A stretch of 64,000 nucleotides of DNA from Arthrobacter sp. MYb213 (GTDB taxonomy: Bacteria; Actinomycetota; Actinomycetes; Actinomycetales; Micrococcaceae): NCBI RefSeq assembly GCF_002979915.1, contig NZ_PCQA01000003.1, positions 496,001 through 560,000 of the forward strand. The letters are read 5' to 3'. The notes below the pieces were generated by a model. The model worked only from the letters and a program-made list of their open reading frames with translations, was not told the origin of the DNA and did no database searches. Position numbers and translations under genes: made by a program. Positions 9,144 to 17,409 of this stretch are shown here, piece by piece; position 1 is the stretch's first letter; each line of letters opens with the position of its first letter.

Positions 9144-10622
9144 GTGAACAACGCGAACCCAAGTCCAAATAGCACCCGCACCTCGTTGGGTGAGCAGTTG
9201 ATTCGACGCAAATCAATCCAGTCGATGACCGCCGAATCGGCGAATAACGCCGGTTTCGGTCAGCTCAAACGCAGCTTCGGCGTACTCCAGCTGACCATGA
9301 TCTCCGTTGGCGCCACCCTCGGCACCGGCATCCTGGTGATCTTAGGCGACGCCGTCCCGGTCGCCGGACCAGCCATCTGGATTGCCTTCGTGCTGGCTGG
9401 TGTCACCGCTTTGCTCTCCGCGGTCTCTTACGCCGAAATGGCTGGTATGGTCCCGGTATCCGGGTCTAGTTATTCCTATTCTTACGCCACCATGGGTGAA
9501 GGCGTGGCATGGATCTGCGGTTGGTGTCTTATCTTGGAATACGCGGTTTCTGCCGCCGCGGTGGCCGTAGGTGCTGGCCAATATGTGAATCAAACCTTAG
9601 AAATCTTTGGAATGGATCTGCCTGCATCCTTGGCCAGTGGCCCGGTAGACGGCGGCGTGATCAACTTGCCTGCACTGCTAACAGTCGTCGCAGCTACCTT
9701 GCTATTGGCCCGTGGCGCGCGCGAATCGGCAATAGCTAACACCGTGATGGTCATGGTGAAAATCGCGATTCTCGTGTTCTTCTCCATCGTTGCTTTCACC
9801 GCCTTTGATGCCGGTAACTTCGCACCATTGCTACCCATGGGTGCAGCCGGTGTGAGTGCGGCAGCCTCGATGGTGTTCTTCTCCTTCATCGGCTTTGACG
9901 CGGCCTCCACTGCCGGTGAAGAAGCGAAGAATCCCCAACGCGATATGCCTCGCTCCATCATCATCTCCATGGTTTTGGTGACCACCGTGTATGTACTGGT
10001 AGCGGTAGCAGCCATAGGCGCACGTAACTGGCAGTGGTTTGAAAGTGCACAAGCGGCTCTGGTGATGATCGTTTCCGAGGTGACCGGTCAGCCCTGGCTG
10101 GTGCTGATCTTTGCCCTAGCCTCGGTGATTGCCATTGTCTCGGTAGTACTGACCACTTTGTACGGCCAGACGAGGATCCTGATGACCATGGGCCGCGACG
10201 GGTTGGTGCCCAAAGCGTTCGCTAAGGTTTCCCCGAAAACTCACACCCCGGTAGTCGGCACCCTCATCGTCGGTACTGCGGTAGCAATTACCGCCTCGCT
10301 GATTCCGTTGGGCGAACTGGCCGAAGCAACGAGCATCGGCACCTTGTTCGCCTTCGCACTAGTTGGAGCCGCCGTGATCTTCTTGCGCCGTACCCAGCCT
10401 GATGCGCCACGTACCTTCAAGGTGCCCTTCTACCCGCTCACCCCACTGCTTGGTATCGCCGCCTGCTTGTTCTTAATGTTTAACCTCGGCTCAAATACCT
10501 GGCTGGTTTTCGGCATCTGGATGGTTGTTGGGTTCATCGTGTATTTGGGCTACGGACGCAAACATTCACGGCTCGGCGCACTGGCCAAAGAAACATACCG
10601 CGAGACACTAAAAACCAAATAA
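9144..10622 (+). CDS. APC-superfamily cationic-type amino acid permease
   Basis: 492 residues with a ~45-residue cytosolic head and about 12 transmembrane helices. The helix-1 sequence SVGATLGTGILVILG is the APC glycine-rich substrate-binding break, and FSFIGFDAASTAGEEAKNP near residue 250 is typical of the CAT (cationic amino acid transporter, YfnA-like) group. It probably takes up one or more amino acids with protons. GTG start with AAGGA upstream. A RraA-like gene follows at ~60 bp on the same strand. Exact substrate not readable. Confidence 0.88.
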   Translation: MNNANPSPNSTRTSLGEQLIRRKSIQSMTAESANNAGFGQLKRSFGVLQLTMISVGATLGTGILVILGDAVPVAGPAIWIAFVLAGVTALLSAVSYAEMAGMVPVSGSSYSYSYATMGEGVAWICGWCLILEYAVSAAAVAVGAGQYVNQTLEIFGMDLPASLASGPVDGGVINLPALLTVVAATLLLARGARESAIANTVMVMVKIAILVFFSIVAFTAFDAGNFAPLLPMGAAGVSAAASMVFFSFIGFDAASTAGEEAKNPQRDMPRSIIISMVLVTTVYVLVAVAAIGARNWQWFESAQAALVMIVSEVTGQPWLVLIFALASVIAIVSVVLTTLYGQTRILMTMGRDGLVPKAFAKVSPKTHTPVVGTLIVGTAVAITASLIPLGELAEATSIGTLFAFALVGAAVIFLRRTQPDAPRTFKVPFYPLTPLLGIAACLFLMFNLGSNTWLVFGIWMVVGFIVYLGYGRKHSRLGALAKETYRETLKTK

Positions 10623-10684
10623 TTCGGCTGCAAGTTAGGCTGTGAGTTGAACAAGTTTTGACCCCTCACCGTCTAGGAGCAACC

Positions 10685-11161
10685 ATGCAGCAAGAAGCGA
10701 TCAGCACCGCGGATTTATACGATGAATTCGAGGACAAACTGCAGTCAATTTCCCTGCAGTTTCAGAACTTTGGTGCGCGGGAAAGCTTCTTTGGCCCGGC
10801 CAAAACCATCAAGTGCTTTGAAGATAACGTGTTGATCAAATCCACGTTGAACACCCCCGGCGAGGGACAGGTCCTAGTAGTTGATGGTGGCGGGTCACTG
10901 CGTTTTGCACTGATGGGGGACATGATTGCCCAAGCTGCAGTGGATAACGGCTGGGCCGGAGTCATCATCAATGGCGCGGTACGCGACCGCGTTGAAATGG
11001 CCACCATGGATTTAGGCGTCAAAGCCTTGGGTAGCAACCCGCGTAAAACCGTGAAGCGCGGTGGTGGCTTCAGCGATCTTGACATCGAAATTGATGCCGT
11101 GACCATCCGCCCCGGAGCCATGGTGTACGCCGACGCGGATGGTGTGCTGGTAGCGCGCTAG
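10685..11161 (+). CDS. rraA: RraA-family protein
   Basis: 158 residues, the usual length for RraA. Recognisable landmarks are STADLYDEFEDKLQ at the N-terminus, VVDGGGSLRFALMGDMIA near 75, and GVIINGAVRDRVEM near 100. Well-studied members either bind and inhibit RNase E or act as HMG/CHA aldolases; the GAVRD pocket is common to both, so sequence alone does not decide. I chose ATG 10685, preceded by AGGAGC, over the upstream ORF start. It is probably co-transcribed with the preceding permease. Confidence 0.85.
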   Translation: MQQEAISTADLYDEFEDKLQSISLQFQNFGARESFFGPAKTIKCFEDNVLIKSTLNTPGEGQVLVVDGGGSLRFALMGDMIAQAAVDNGWAGVIINGAVRDRVEMATMDLGVKALGSNPRKTVKRGGGFSDLDIEIDAVTIRPGAMVYADADGVLVAR

Positions 11162-11169
11162 AAGCTAGA

Positions 11170-11499
11170 TTAGCTTTCTTTAGCGTGACGCCCGCTCTGG
11201 GTATTTCCCTGGCCCCATTCATCGACGAAGTCGACGGTGCTCAACTCGTCCAGATCCTTGCGGATCTGCACGATGAGCCTTTCGGCTTCTTCAAGATTTG
11301 AGGTCTCCATACGGAGCAACACCGTATCGTCGGTGCGTGAATGCACCACAACTTCGGCGCCGCGAGCCTCAAATTCGGCGTCTCCCAGAGCGGCAGAGAA
11401 GATTGCTGCGGTCCACCGGCCGGCGGCCTTTAGCGGTGAATCCTCGCTGGCTTCAAGGCGTGCTTCATATTCTTCGGATGCGTGTGCTTCACCGGGCAT
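11170..11499 (-). CDS. Small acidic hypothetical protein
   Basis: About 109 residues, rich in Glu and Ala, no membrane segment and no cysteines. The C-terminal half reads as an alternating beta/alpha unit (VVVHSRTDDTVLLRM then a helix with IVQIRKDLDEL). I chose the ATG at 11499 because GAAAGG stands seven bases upstream; the longer form from 11523 adds eight residues. It converges on the RraA-like gene with a 8-bp gap. Function unknown. Confidence 0.6.
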   Translation of the reverse strand: MPGEAHASEEYEARLEASEDSPLKAAGRWTAAIFSAALGDAEFEARGAEVVVHSRTDDTVLLRMETSNLEEAERLIVQIRKDLDELSTVDFVDEWGQGNTQSGRHAKES

Positions 11500-11579
11500 G
11501 ATCTGGCCTTTCGACTTCAACATTTAGAACTGCTGTTGTCACCTCATCATAGGGGCGAAAAGAGCCAAAATGCGACTAG

Positions 11580-12128
11580 TTAGTATCTCGGAGTAGCTTT
11601 TCGTGCACGGTAGGCACGTACGTGTTCCCGGTTAGCGCAGTTTCCGGTATCGCAGTAGAGCTTTGAACGGTTTCGTGACAGGTCAAGCAGGGCCGCTCCA
11701 CAATCGGTGGACGCACAGATCCGCAACCGTTCTCGTCCTCCGGAACGAATGACTTCCGCTAACGCCATGGCCGCGTCCACTGCCATACGGTCATAGAGTG
11801 GGGCGCGGTTTGTGGTGGCGTGTAGGTGGTATCCCCATTTTTCGTTTTTGATCAATTGCGGTTGCGCGTTAACGTTGCGCAGAATCTGATTGACCTTATA
11901 AACCGCGTCATCTTCATCCGTGGTCCAAATACCCTTGAGCTGCGAGCGCAGCTGGCGGATGGAACGCAACTCAGACTGGTCTTGTGCGTGCGGACCGTTG
12001 AATTTTTCGGTCTGCAGAAAATGATCTAAATCAGCCACCGTCGAGAGCATGTCAGCAAACGAAACTTCGGTGTTTAGCAAGTTCACAATAGTGCGCAGTG
12101 AGGCTTCAATATCTGGCGCAAAAGTCAT
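11580..12128 (-). CDS. ABATE/CGNR zinc-finger regulator
   Basis: 182 residues: an N-terminal alpha-helical ABATE (stress-induced regulator) domain, then a C-terminal treble-clef zinc finger whose cysteines appear in RICASTDCGAALLDLS and YCDTGNCANREHVRAY. CANR stands for the canonical CGNR motif. Such proteins are predicted DNA-binding transcription factors. It is divergent from an EamA exporter 147 bp away and probably regulates it. A second CGNR protein lies at 21770-22375. Confidence 0.85.
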   Translation of the reverse strand: MTFAPDIEASLRTIVNLLNTEVSFADMLSTVADLDHFLQTEKFNGPHAQDQSELRSIRQLRSQLKGIWTTDEDDAVYKVNQILRNVNAQPQLIKNEKWGYHLHATTNRAPLYDRMAVDAAMALAEVIRSGGRERLRICASTDCGAALLDLSRNRSKLYCDTGNCANREHVRAYRARKATPRY

Positions 12129-12275
12129 AAATAGTTCCCGTGAAGGTCGTGGATTGACGCGAGTTCAAACGTATCCGTATTGTCATGATCATACAATTCT
12201 TTGCTCCTGAACCACCTGCATATTTCGTTGCTGCATGTCGCATAGGGAGTATTCGTAGCGAAGGTTTAACCACCC

Positions 12276-13253
12276 ATGTCCAATCACCCAGAGCCAGTGT
12301 CGCCCGTAGCCGAACGCATGAGTGCGTCGGTGCCCCACGGGCAGCTGACCGGCGTCTGGATTGCCCTGGCATCTTCGGCAGCTTTTGGCCTCTCGGGTTC
12401 CTTCGCTAAAGGACTGTTCGAAGCCGGATGGACCCCGGCAGCAGCTGTTGCTGTACGAATGGCCGGAGCCGCGCTCATCCTCGCAATCCCTGCGCTGCTT
12501 GCCATGCGTGGCCGCTGGGTGCTGCTACGCACCAACTGGGCGTCAATATTGCTCTTTGGGTTCTTCGGTGTGGGAGCCTGTCAGCTGTGCTATTTTTTGG
12601 CAGTTGAACGCCTGGATGTGGGTGTCGCATTACTGCTGGAATATCTGGCACCGGTACTGATTGTTGTGGTGCTTTGGATGCGCCACAAAAAACGCCCCTC
12701 GGTGGCGACTATCGGTGGAACGCTGCTGGCCCTGGCCGGGCTGGTCGCCGTCTTGGATCTGAGCGGAACCTCGTCATTAGATCCTATTGGCATCTTGTGG
12801 GGACTTGGCGCCGCGGTGGGATTGACCGTCTACTTCTTCGTTAGCGCGCGTGTAGATGGTGCGTTGCCCCCAATTATTCTTTCGGCCGGAGGCATGCTGG
12901 TTGGCGCGGTCTCCTTGGGACTTGTTGGACTGTTTGGAATCCTTCCCATGCATGCTGAGTTTGGTAGTGGCTCCTTCGCAGGGGTGCAGGTTCCCTGGTG
13001 GGTAGCGCTGCTAGGGCTCATCCTGATCGCTACGGTATTTTCCTACACCACCGGGGTGATGGCAGCACGCGCTCTCGGCTCTAAAGTGGCTTCATTTATT
13101 TCGCTGACCGAAGTGCTCTTTGCGGTGCTCTGGGCATGGCTGCTGCTTTCCGAACTGCCAGGACCAGTTCAATTATTTGGTGGGCTATTGATTGTGCTCG
13201 GTGTGGTGCTGGTGCGTATCGACGAGCTTCGTTCGGCGCGAATCCGACGCTAA
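12276..13253 (+). CDS. EamA/DMT-family transporter
   Basis: 325 residues with ten hydrophobic helices in two EamA repeats (about residues 25-155 and 165-315). The first helix of each repeat (WIALASSAAFGLSGSFAKGL and ILWGLGAAVGLTVYFFVSA) shows the drug/metabolite transporter pattern, and LTEVLFAVLWAWLLLSELP near 280 is the family's C-terminal signature. RhtA/YdcZ-like members export amino acids or related metabolites. It faces a CGNR regulator, which is its likely controller. Confidence 0.87.
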   Translation: MSNHPEPVSPVAERMSASVPHGQLTGVWIALASSAAFGLSGSFAKGLFEAGWTPAAAVAVRMAGAALILAIPALLAMRGRWVLLRTNWASILLFGFFGVGACQLCYFLAVERLDVGVALLLEYLAPVLIVVVLWMRHKKRPSVATIGGTLLALAGLVAVLDLSGTSSLDPIGILWGLGAAVGLTVYFFVSARVDGALPPIILSAGGMLVGAVSLGLVGLFGILPMHAEFGSGSFAGVQVPWWVALLGLILIATVFSYTTGVMAARALGSKVASFISLTEVLFAVLWAWLLLSELPGPVQLFGGLLIVLGVVLVRIDELRSARIRR

Positions 13254-13465
13254 GGTCATTCGACGAAACCGCCTGGAACTGACTTCCGAGGCTGGCGCAC
13301 ACGTGGCCGCGATGCTGACTATTTCTCGCTGTGCGACATTAGGTGCTGTTACCGTGGGGATCCAATGCGCAACATCTGTATCGCAGGCTTTACCGACGTT
13401 GCTGGTTCCTCCGGTGGAGGATGCTTGAGCGGTACGAGCTAGCTTTCGACAAGAGGAGCGGACTG

Positions 13466-13666
13466 ATGGCCGAGCAGAACAGGGTGTCCAGTGCTAGGAA
13501 GAGTGCAGTTGTGGTGTGCCTCTTTCTTGCGGTAGCGGCGATCAATCTGCCGCGGGTGCCTCAACTCAATGAATTTACGGTAGCCGGTTGGGCACTCGCC
13601 GGAGTATTACTTCTCGCTTCCTTAGTGATCGCGGTCGGCAACTATCGCAGTTCGTCAAGGGCATAG
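13466..13666 (+). CDS. Small single/double-helix membrane protein
   Basis: 66 residues with two hydrophobic stretches (about residues 13-28 and 40-57) and a short basic tail. The ATG at 13466 has GAGGAGCG just upstream, a strong ribosome site; the longer open frame from 13343 lacks one. No family recognised. It stands alone between the EamA gene and the MarR gene. Confidence 0.55.
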   Translation: MAEQNRVSSARKSAVVVCLFLAVAAINLPRVPQLNEFTVAGWALAGVLLLASLVIAVGNYRSSSRA

Positions 13667-13814
13667 GACCGAAAGGTCAGTCGCAAGGGCTTTGTTTCGG
13701 GTAGATGCTCTTGCGGCTATTTTGGAGCGCCGTGTGGGCGAGGGAAGATGACGGCAAGGCCGACATTTTCCGCTTTTGCTTGTGATCTTGGACAGTAAAT
13801 GCGCTCCTAAAGAA

Positions 13815-13835
13815 ATCGTTTCAATATGAAATGAT
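13815..13835. promoter_or_regulatory. Candidate MarR operator
   Basis: Near-palindrome centred on TTTCAATATGAAA (13819-13831) extended by ATCG/TGAT on the flanks, 12 bp before the MarR start codon. MarR proteins typically bind such AT-rich inverted repeats in their own promoter. Assigned by position. Confidence 0.5.
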
Positions 13836-13846
13836 ATCTTGATGAG

Positions 13847-14299
13847 ATGAACGAGCAACAGATTCCGAAATTTCAATGGGGCTCACTGAGCTACCTCGCC
13901 TCCCGCGTAGGACGCTTGGGCACTCTCAAACTCACCGCGATGATGGAATCAGAAGCGTTGACCCGTAACCACTTCATGATCGTGTCCGCTTTGCAAGAGT
14001 TTGCGCCCATGTCTCAAAACGATCTCTCGCTACGCACCGACCTGAACCGTGGCCACTTGGTGGCCTACCTCGATGAACTGGCGCAGCGTGGCATTGTGGA
14101 ACGCAGCGTCGATCCCGATGACCGGCGGCGTAACATCATCACCCTGACCGATGCCGGTCAGAAATTCACGGCCAAGGCCATGGATGCTGCGCGAGACAGC
14201 GAAATGGAACTCTTTGGAGTCCTCAATGTCGCACAGCGCGAGCAACTGCGTGAACTCTTGCAGTTAGTCGTTGCTCAAGAAGAAGAGTCTGCTCAGTGA
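13847..14299 (+). CDS. MarR-family transcriptional regulator
   Basis: 150 residues with the MarR winged helix: recognition-helix region LRTDLNRGHLVAYLDEL near 60-80 and a wing with RSVDPDDRRRNIITLTDAG near 85-105. These dimeric repressors release DNA on binding aromatic acids or drugs. The stop codon overlaps the GTG start of the FUSC gene (GTGA), so the two are translationally coupled. A palindrome directly upstream is the likely autoregulatory site. Confidence 0.9.
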   Translation: MNEQQIPKFQWGSLSYLASRVGRLGTLKLTAMMESEALTRNHFMIVSALQEFAPMSQNDLSLRTDLNRGHLVAYLDELAQRGIVERSVDPDDRRRNIITLTDAGQKFTAKAMDAARDSEMELFGVLNVAQREQLRELLQLVVAQEEESAQ

Positions 14300-15330
14300 A
14301 ACAACACCTGAAAGCAGTGTGGGAACACAGCATTACCGTGGGCCCGGCGAGGCCCTCATTGGTCCCAGCCACAAAGGCCGCCTTCTGCGTGGCAGTTCCA
14401 CTGACTCTGCTGGCCGTTACCGGCCGACTGGACTGGGCCATGTACGCCGCGTTTGGCGCATTTTGCTCGGTCTTTGGTCGCTACGATACCGATGCGGTCC
14501 GTTTTTGGCAGCAGCTGAGCAGTGGCCTGGTGCAAATTGCAGCCATGGCGCTGGGTACCTTCTTCTCCATGATCGAGTCACCGTTCGTGGTGCGCATACT
14601 GGTGTTGGCGGCTATTGCCTTCGGCGCGAATTTTGTATCCTGCGCCGTCCGCTGGCTGCCACCAGGACCGGTCTTTGCAGTCTTTGCCGGTGGCGCCTGC
14701 ATTAGCGTTCCTGCGACCGCCGATAATTTTGTTGGCGTTCTGATGGTTGGCGTGGGCACGGTAATTTTCAGCGTGTTGTTCATGCTGGGGCTTTCGCTGC
14801 GTCGCTCCAATTTGCTACACACCTTAGGCAATGGCTTTTCCTGGAATCCAAACCCGCGCGCCTATACGGAATCTACGCAGATGGCGCTCGCCGTATTTAT
14901 CGCCGGGGCCGTGGCCTATACCTTTGGTGGTAATCACTGGTACTGGGCGAGCCTGGGTGCCATCGCCGCGGTGATCGGATTGAACACCTATGCTCGGGTT
15001 TCCCGCGCTATTCAACGCTGTGTGGGTACCTGTGTGGGAGTGCTGCTCACCGGAGTCATCGTGATGTTTGATCCACCGATCTGGCTGATATTACTGGTGG
15101 CCGTCGCCAGCCAGTTCTGCATAGAAATGGTGATCTTGCGACACTACGCGGTGGGCATGATCTTCATGACCGTGACCGCCTTGTTGATGGTGCATCTGGG
15201 CAGTGCCGAACCGATGTCCAGTTTGTTAGTCGACAGGTTGTCCATGACAGTCTTGGGCGCCGCGCTTGGCGCCTTGCAAAGTATCGCCATCGGCCTGTTG
15301 GTCAATCGCCGCGCAGCGCTCAATGAGTAG
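14296..15330 (+). CDS. FUSC-family membrane protein (aromatic acid exporter type)
   Basis: 344 residues with two blocks of hydrophobic helices (about residues 25-160 and 195-335), the usual FUSC/DUF2955 arrangement. The second block holds ALGAIAAVIGLNTYARVSRA, similar to the FUSC-C motif of AaeB-like exporters. AaeB relatives export hydroxylated aromatic acids. It overlaps the upstream MarR gene by 4 bp, and GTG is the start. A MarR-controlled exporter of aromatic or weak acids is the best reading. Confidence 0.82.
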   Translation: MKQHLKAVWEHSITVGPARPSLVPATKAAFCVAVPLTLLAVTGRLDWAMYAAFGAFCSVFGRYDTDAVRFWQQLSSGLVQIAAMALGTFFSMIESPFVVRILVLAAIAFGANFVSCAVRWLPPGPVFAVFAGGACISVPATADNFVGVLMVGVGTVIFSVLFMLGLSLRRSNLLHTLGNGFSWNPNPRAYTESTQMALAVFIAGAVAYTFGGNHWYWASLGAIAAVIGLNTYARVSRAIQRCVGTCVGVLLTGVIVMFDPPIWLILLVAVASQFCIEMVILRHYAVGMIFMTVTALLMVHLGSAEPMSSLLVDRLSMTVLGAALGALQSIAIGLLVNRRAALNE

Positions 15331-15369
15331 CGCTTTCCTGATGCCCGGCAACTGAACGGATATAAAAAA

Positions 15370-15398
15370 GCACCGCACCCCACGAGGGGATGCGGTGC
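15370..15398 (-). terminator. Intrinsic terminator of cycA
   Basis: On the minus strand a GC-rich hairpin (GCACCGCA arms closing over CCCC/GGGG, with a 4-nt tip) is followed by a run of six T. It lies 14 bp after the cycA stop codon. The plus-strand side lacks a T-run, so it mainly serves cycA. Confidence 0.88.
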
Positions 15399-15411
15399 CA
15401 AACTCGGCTAA

Positions 15412-16899
15412 TTACACCGAGTGCGTTTCAGAATCTATGGTGTCTTCCACGCGGGGACCGTGAATCCGGAAGGCTCCGGCATCTTCACGCTCGGCAGCGA
15501 CCTTTTTCACGTGCAGTGCACGAAGCTGTGCATGCTGTGGATTGCGGCGGATAACGCTGTAACCAACCGCTAGGCCAACAAACCACAGTGGAGTGATCAG
15601 TAGCGCTTGCAAGGTATCTAACTGGGTAGTCAATGCCCACAGGATGAAGCCAAAGAATGCGAGCACCACGTATGGCATGAACGCTCCGCCTGGCATCTTG
15701 AACTTGCTCGCTGCGTGCAGGTGTGGACGACGCTTGCGGTACACCAGGTAGCTGATCAAGATAATCGACCAGACGAACATGAAGCATAATGCGGAGACCG
15801 TAGTCACCAGCGTGAAGGCCGCAATCACCGAATCGCCACTGTAGAGCAGCACCACGCCGGCGAGGAGGAACATGCAGGAGAACATCAGCGCATTGCGTGG
15901 GACGCTGCGACCAGAAAGCTTTTCGAAGGCCTTCGGTGCATCACCCTCCATGGACAGGCCACGGAGCATTCGGGAGGTCGAGTAGATCCCCGAGTTAGCA
16001 CTGGAAGTTGCCGAGGTGAGCACCACAAAGTTGATAATGCCTGCCGCACCAGCCAACCCAGCGAGCGCGAACATGCCAACGAATGGTGATTCCCCTGCTG
16101 AGAACAGACGCCATGGCTGAACGGCCATGAGGATGATCAAAGCACCTACGTAGAAGAACAGGATTCGAATCGGAATCGAGTTGATCGCCTTAGGAAGGGT
16201 CTTTTCTGGATCCTTGGTTTCTGCCGCGGTAGTACCTACGAGCTCAATTCCCACAAATGCGAATACTGCAATCTGGAAACCAGCTACGAAGCCCATGAAT
16301 CCGGTGGGGAACATGCCACCGTCGGCCCAGAGGTTGCTAAAGGAAGCGGTAGCGCCGTTGGACTGGAACTTGGTGATGATCATAACCAGGCCCACCACAA
16401 TCAGCGCACCAATGGCGACGATCTTGATCATGGAGAACCAGAACTCGGTTTCGCCGAAGGCCTTCACGGTCGCCAGGTTCAGCACCAGCAGCAGTGCGAT
16501 ACAAGCCAGCGCCGGAATCCATAGCGGAAGGTTGCCCCACCAGTAGGCAACGTAGTGAGCAATCGCCACCACGTCGGCAATACCTGTGACCACCCAGCAG
16601 AACCAGTAGGTCCAGCCGGTGAAGAACGCAGCCCATGGCCCCAACAGATCACCGGCGAAATCGGCGAAGGTTTTGTAGTTCAGGTTCGACAGCAGTAGTT
16701 CTCCCATGGCACGCATGACAAAGAACAGCATGAAGCCGATGATCATGTAAACAAAAATGACCGATGGGCCAGCGACCGAGATGGTCTTGCCGGAGCCCAT
16801 GAATAGACCGGTACCAATGGCACCGCCAATTGCAATGAGCTGAATGTGACGGTTTGAGAGCCCGCGTTCGAGCTTGGGCGAAGAGCTGGTGGTGCTCAT
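15412..16899 (-). CDS. cycA: CycA, D-serine/D-alanine/glycine transporter
   Basis: 495 residues and 12 helices, of the AAT branch of APC permeases. The sequence follows E. coli CycA very closely over long stretches: SNRHIQLIAIGGAIGTGLFM, WTYWFCWVVTGIADVVAI, ELVGTTAAETKDPEKTLPK and NSGIYSTSRML. CycA imports glycine, D-alanine and D-serine with protons. I chose ATG 16899, preceded by GGAAGG; an upstream in-frame start at 16944 is possible. Upstream lie a tandem glycine riboswitch, a short ORF whose stop overlaps this start (ATGA), and a CRP-like box, so expression should respond to glycine. A strong terminator follows. Confidence 0.93.
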   Translation of the reverse strand: MSTTSSSPKLERGLSNRHIQLIAIGGAIGTGLFMGSGKTISVAGPSVIFVYMIIGFMLFFVMRAMGELLLSNLNYKTFADFAGDLLGPWAAFFTGWTYWFCWVVTGIADVVAIAHYVAYWWGNLPLWIPALACIALLLVLNLATVKAFGETEFWFSMIKIVAIGALIVVGLVMIITKFQSNGATASFSNLWADGGMFPTGFMGFVAGFQIAVFAFVGIELVGTTAAETKDPEKTLPKAINSIPIRILFFYVGALIILMAVQPWRLFSAGESPFVGMFALAGLAGAAGIINFVVLTSATSSANSGIYSTSRMLRGLSMEGDAPKAFEKLSGRSVPRNALMFSCMFLLAGVVLLYSGDSVIAAFTLVTTVSALCFMFVWSIILISYLVYRKRRPHLHAASKFKMPGGAFMPYVVLAFFGFILWALTTQLDTLQALLITPLWFVGLAVGYSVIRRNPQHAQLRALHVKKVAAEREDAGAFRIHGPRVEDTIDSETHSV

Positions 16900-17093
16900 T
16901 CTGCTGCCTTCCAGGAGTGGTGAGGTGCTTCGAAGAGGTGCCATGAGCTAGTCCCGAGGGATAGCCCACGTTGCGGCAGATCTACATTTGCAACCGAATG
17001 CTCGTTCTCCAGGACAAGATTCTGCACGCCATGATGCGCGGGGCGCAGCTCGATGAGCTGTGACCCGGGCTGAGTGCGAAGAAGGTTGACCAT
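16896..17093 (-). CDS. Putative leader ORF between glycine riboswitch and cycA
   Basis: 65 codons from ATG 17093 to a TGA that overlaps the cycA ATG (ATGA), a layout typical of translational coupling. A weak GAAAG lies eight bases before the ATG, and the ATG sits at the foot of a hairpin (17092-17102 with 17140-17152) that competes with the second aptamer's P1 stem. The peptide has no recognised domain and could be non-functional with the coding act being the signal. A longer form from TTG 17123 is possible. Evidence is positional only. Confidence 0.35.
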   Translation of the reverse strand: MVNLLRTQPGSQLIELRPAHHGVQNLVLENEHSVANVDLPQRGLSLGTSSWHLFEAPHHSWKAAE

Positions 17094-17152
17094 TGGGGGA
17101 ACTTTCGAATCGGGTGCAGACAATGCGGCACTGTTCTTTGTTCCTCCCCAAT
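17092..17152 (-). promoter_or_regulatory. Expression-platform hairpin of the glycine riboswitch
   Basis: On the minus strand ATTGGG-GA-GGAAC pairs with GTTCCCCCAAT: 11 base pairs with a GA bulge and a 37-nt loop. Its 5' arm shares three bases (17150-17152) with the P1 helix of aptamer 2, so the two structures exclude each other. The hairpin buries a GGGGAGG stretch and part of the ATG at 17093. No T-run follows, which argues for control of translation. Confidence 0.5.
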
Positions 17153-17346
17153 CTGTTTGAAGACCTGAGAGTTTTCACCTTGACCCGTCATTGGGTGCAA
17201 GGTTTGCTCCGTCGGTGAGTATGGACAAAGCCCATACTACTTTCCAGATTTGCCTCATCGTGGCGGTACGGGGGCCTGAGAGTTTCCTGGGGAGGAATTG
17301 CTCCTACGGCGTCCGCCCTTGGCTGGGGCGGATCTCTCCCGCCACG
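17150..17346 (-). ncRNA. Tandem glycine riboswitch (two aptamers)
   Basis: Read on the minus strand. Aptamer 1 (17259-17346) has P1 arms CGTGGCGG/CCGCCACG, then GGGAGAG, CGCCGTAGGAGCAA and CTCTCAGG. Aptamer 2 (17150-17250) has P1 arms AATCTG/CAGATT, then CTGGAAAG, CACCGACGGAGCAA and CTCTCAGG. These are the conserved blocks of the glycine riboswitch, and two glycine-binding aptamers in tandem is the common natural arrangement. It lies in the leader of cycA, a glycine permease gene, which fits the ligand. About 250 nt separate it from the cycA start. Confidence 0.93.
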
Positions 17347-17364
17347 CGTCAACGGCAATTGACT

Positions 17365-17380
17365 TGTGATAGCTGTCACA
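17365..17380. promoter_or_regulatory. CRP/GlxR-type binding site
   Basis: Exact match to TGTGA-N6-TCACA just upstream of the riboswitch. In actinobacteria GlxR/CRP homologues bind this sequence. It overlaps the putative -10 element and start point of the cycA promoter, so a repressing position is likely. Confidence 0.6.
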
Positions 17381-17409
17381 GTATGCCCATGTTTTAGTTT
17401 ATGAAGCAA
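17380..17409 (-). promoter_or_regulatory. Putative cycA promoter
   Basis: Minus-strand -35 TTGCTT (17404-17409), 18-bp spacer, -10 CATACT (17380-17385). Placement upstream of the first aptamer is right for a riboswitch-led transcript. Both boxes are imperfect. Confidence 0.4.
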
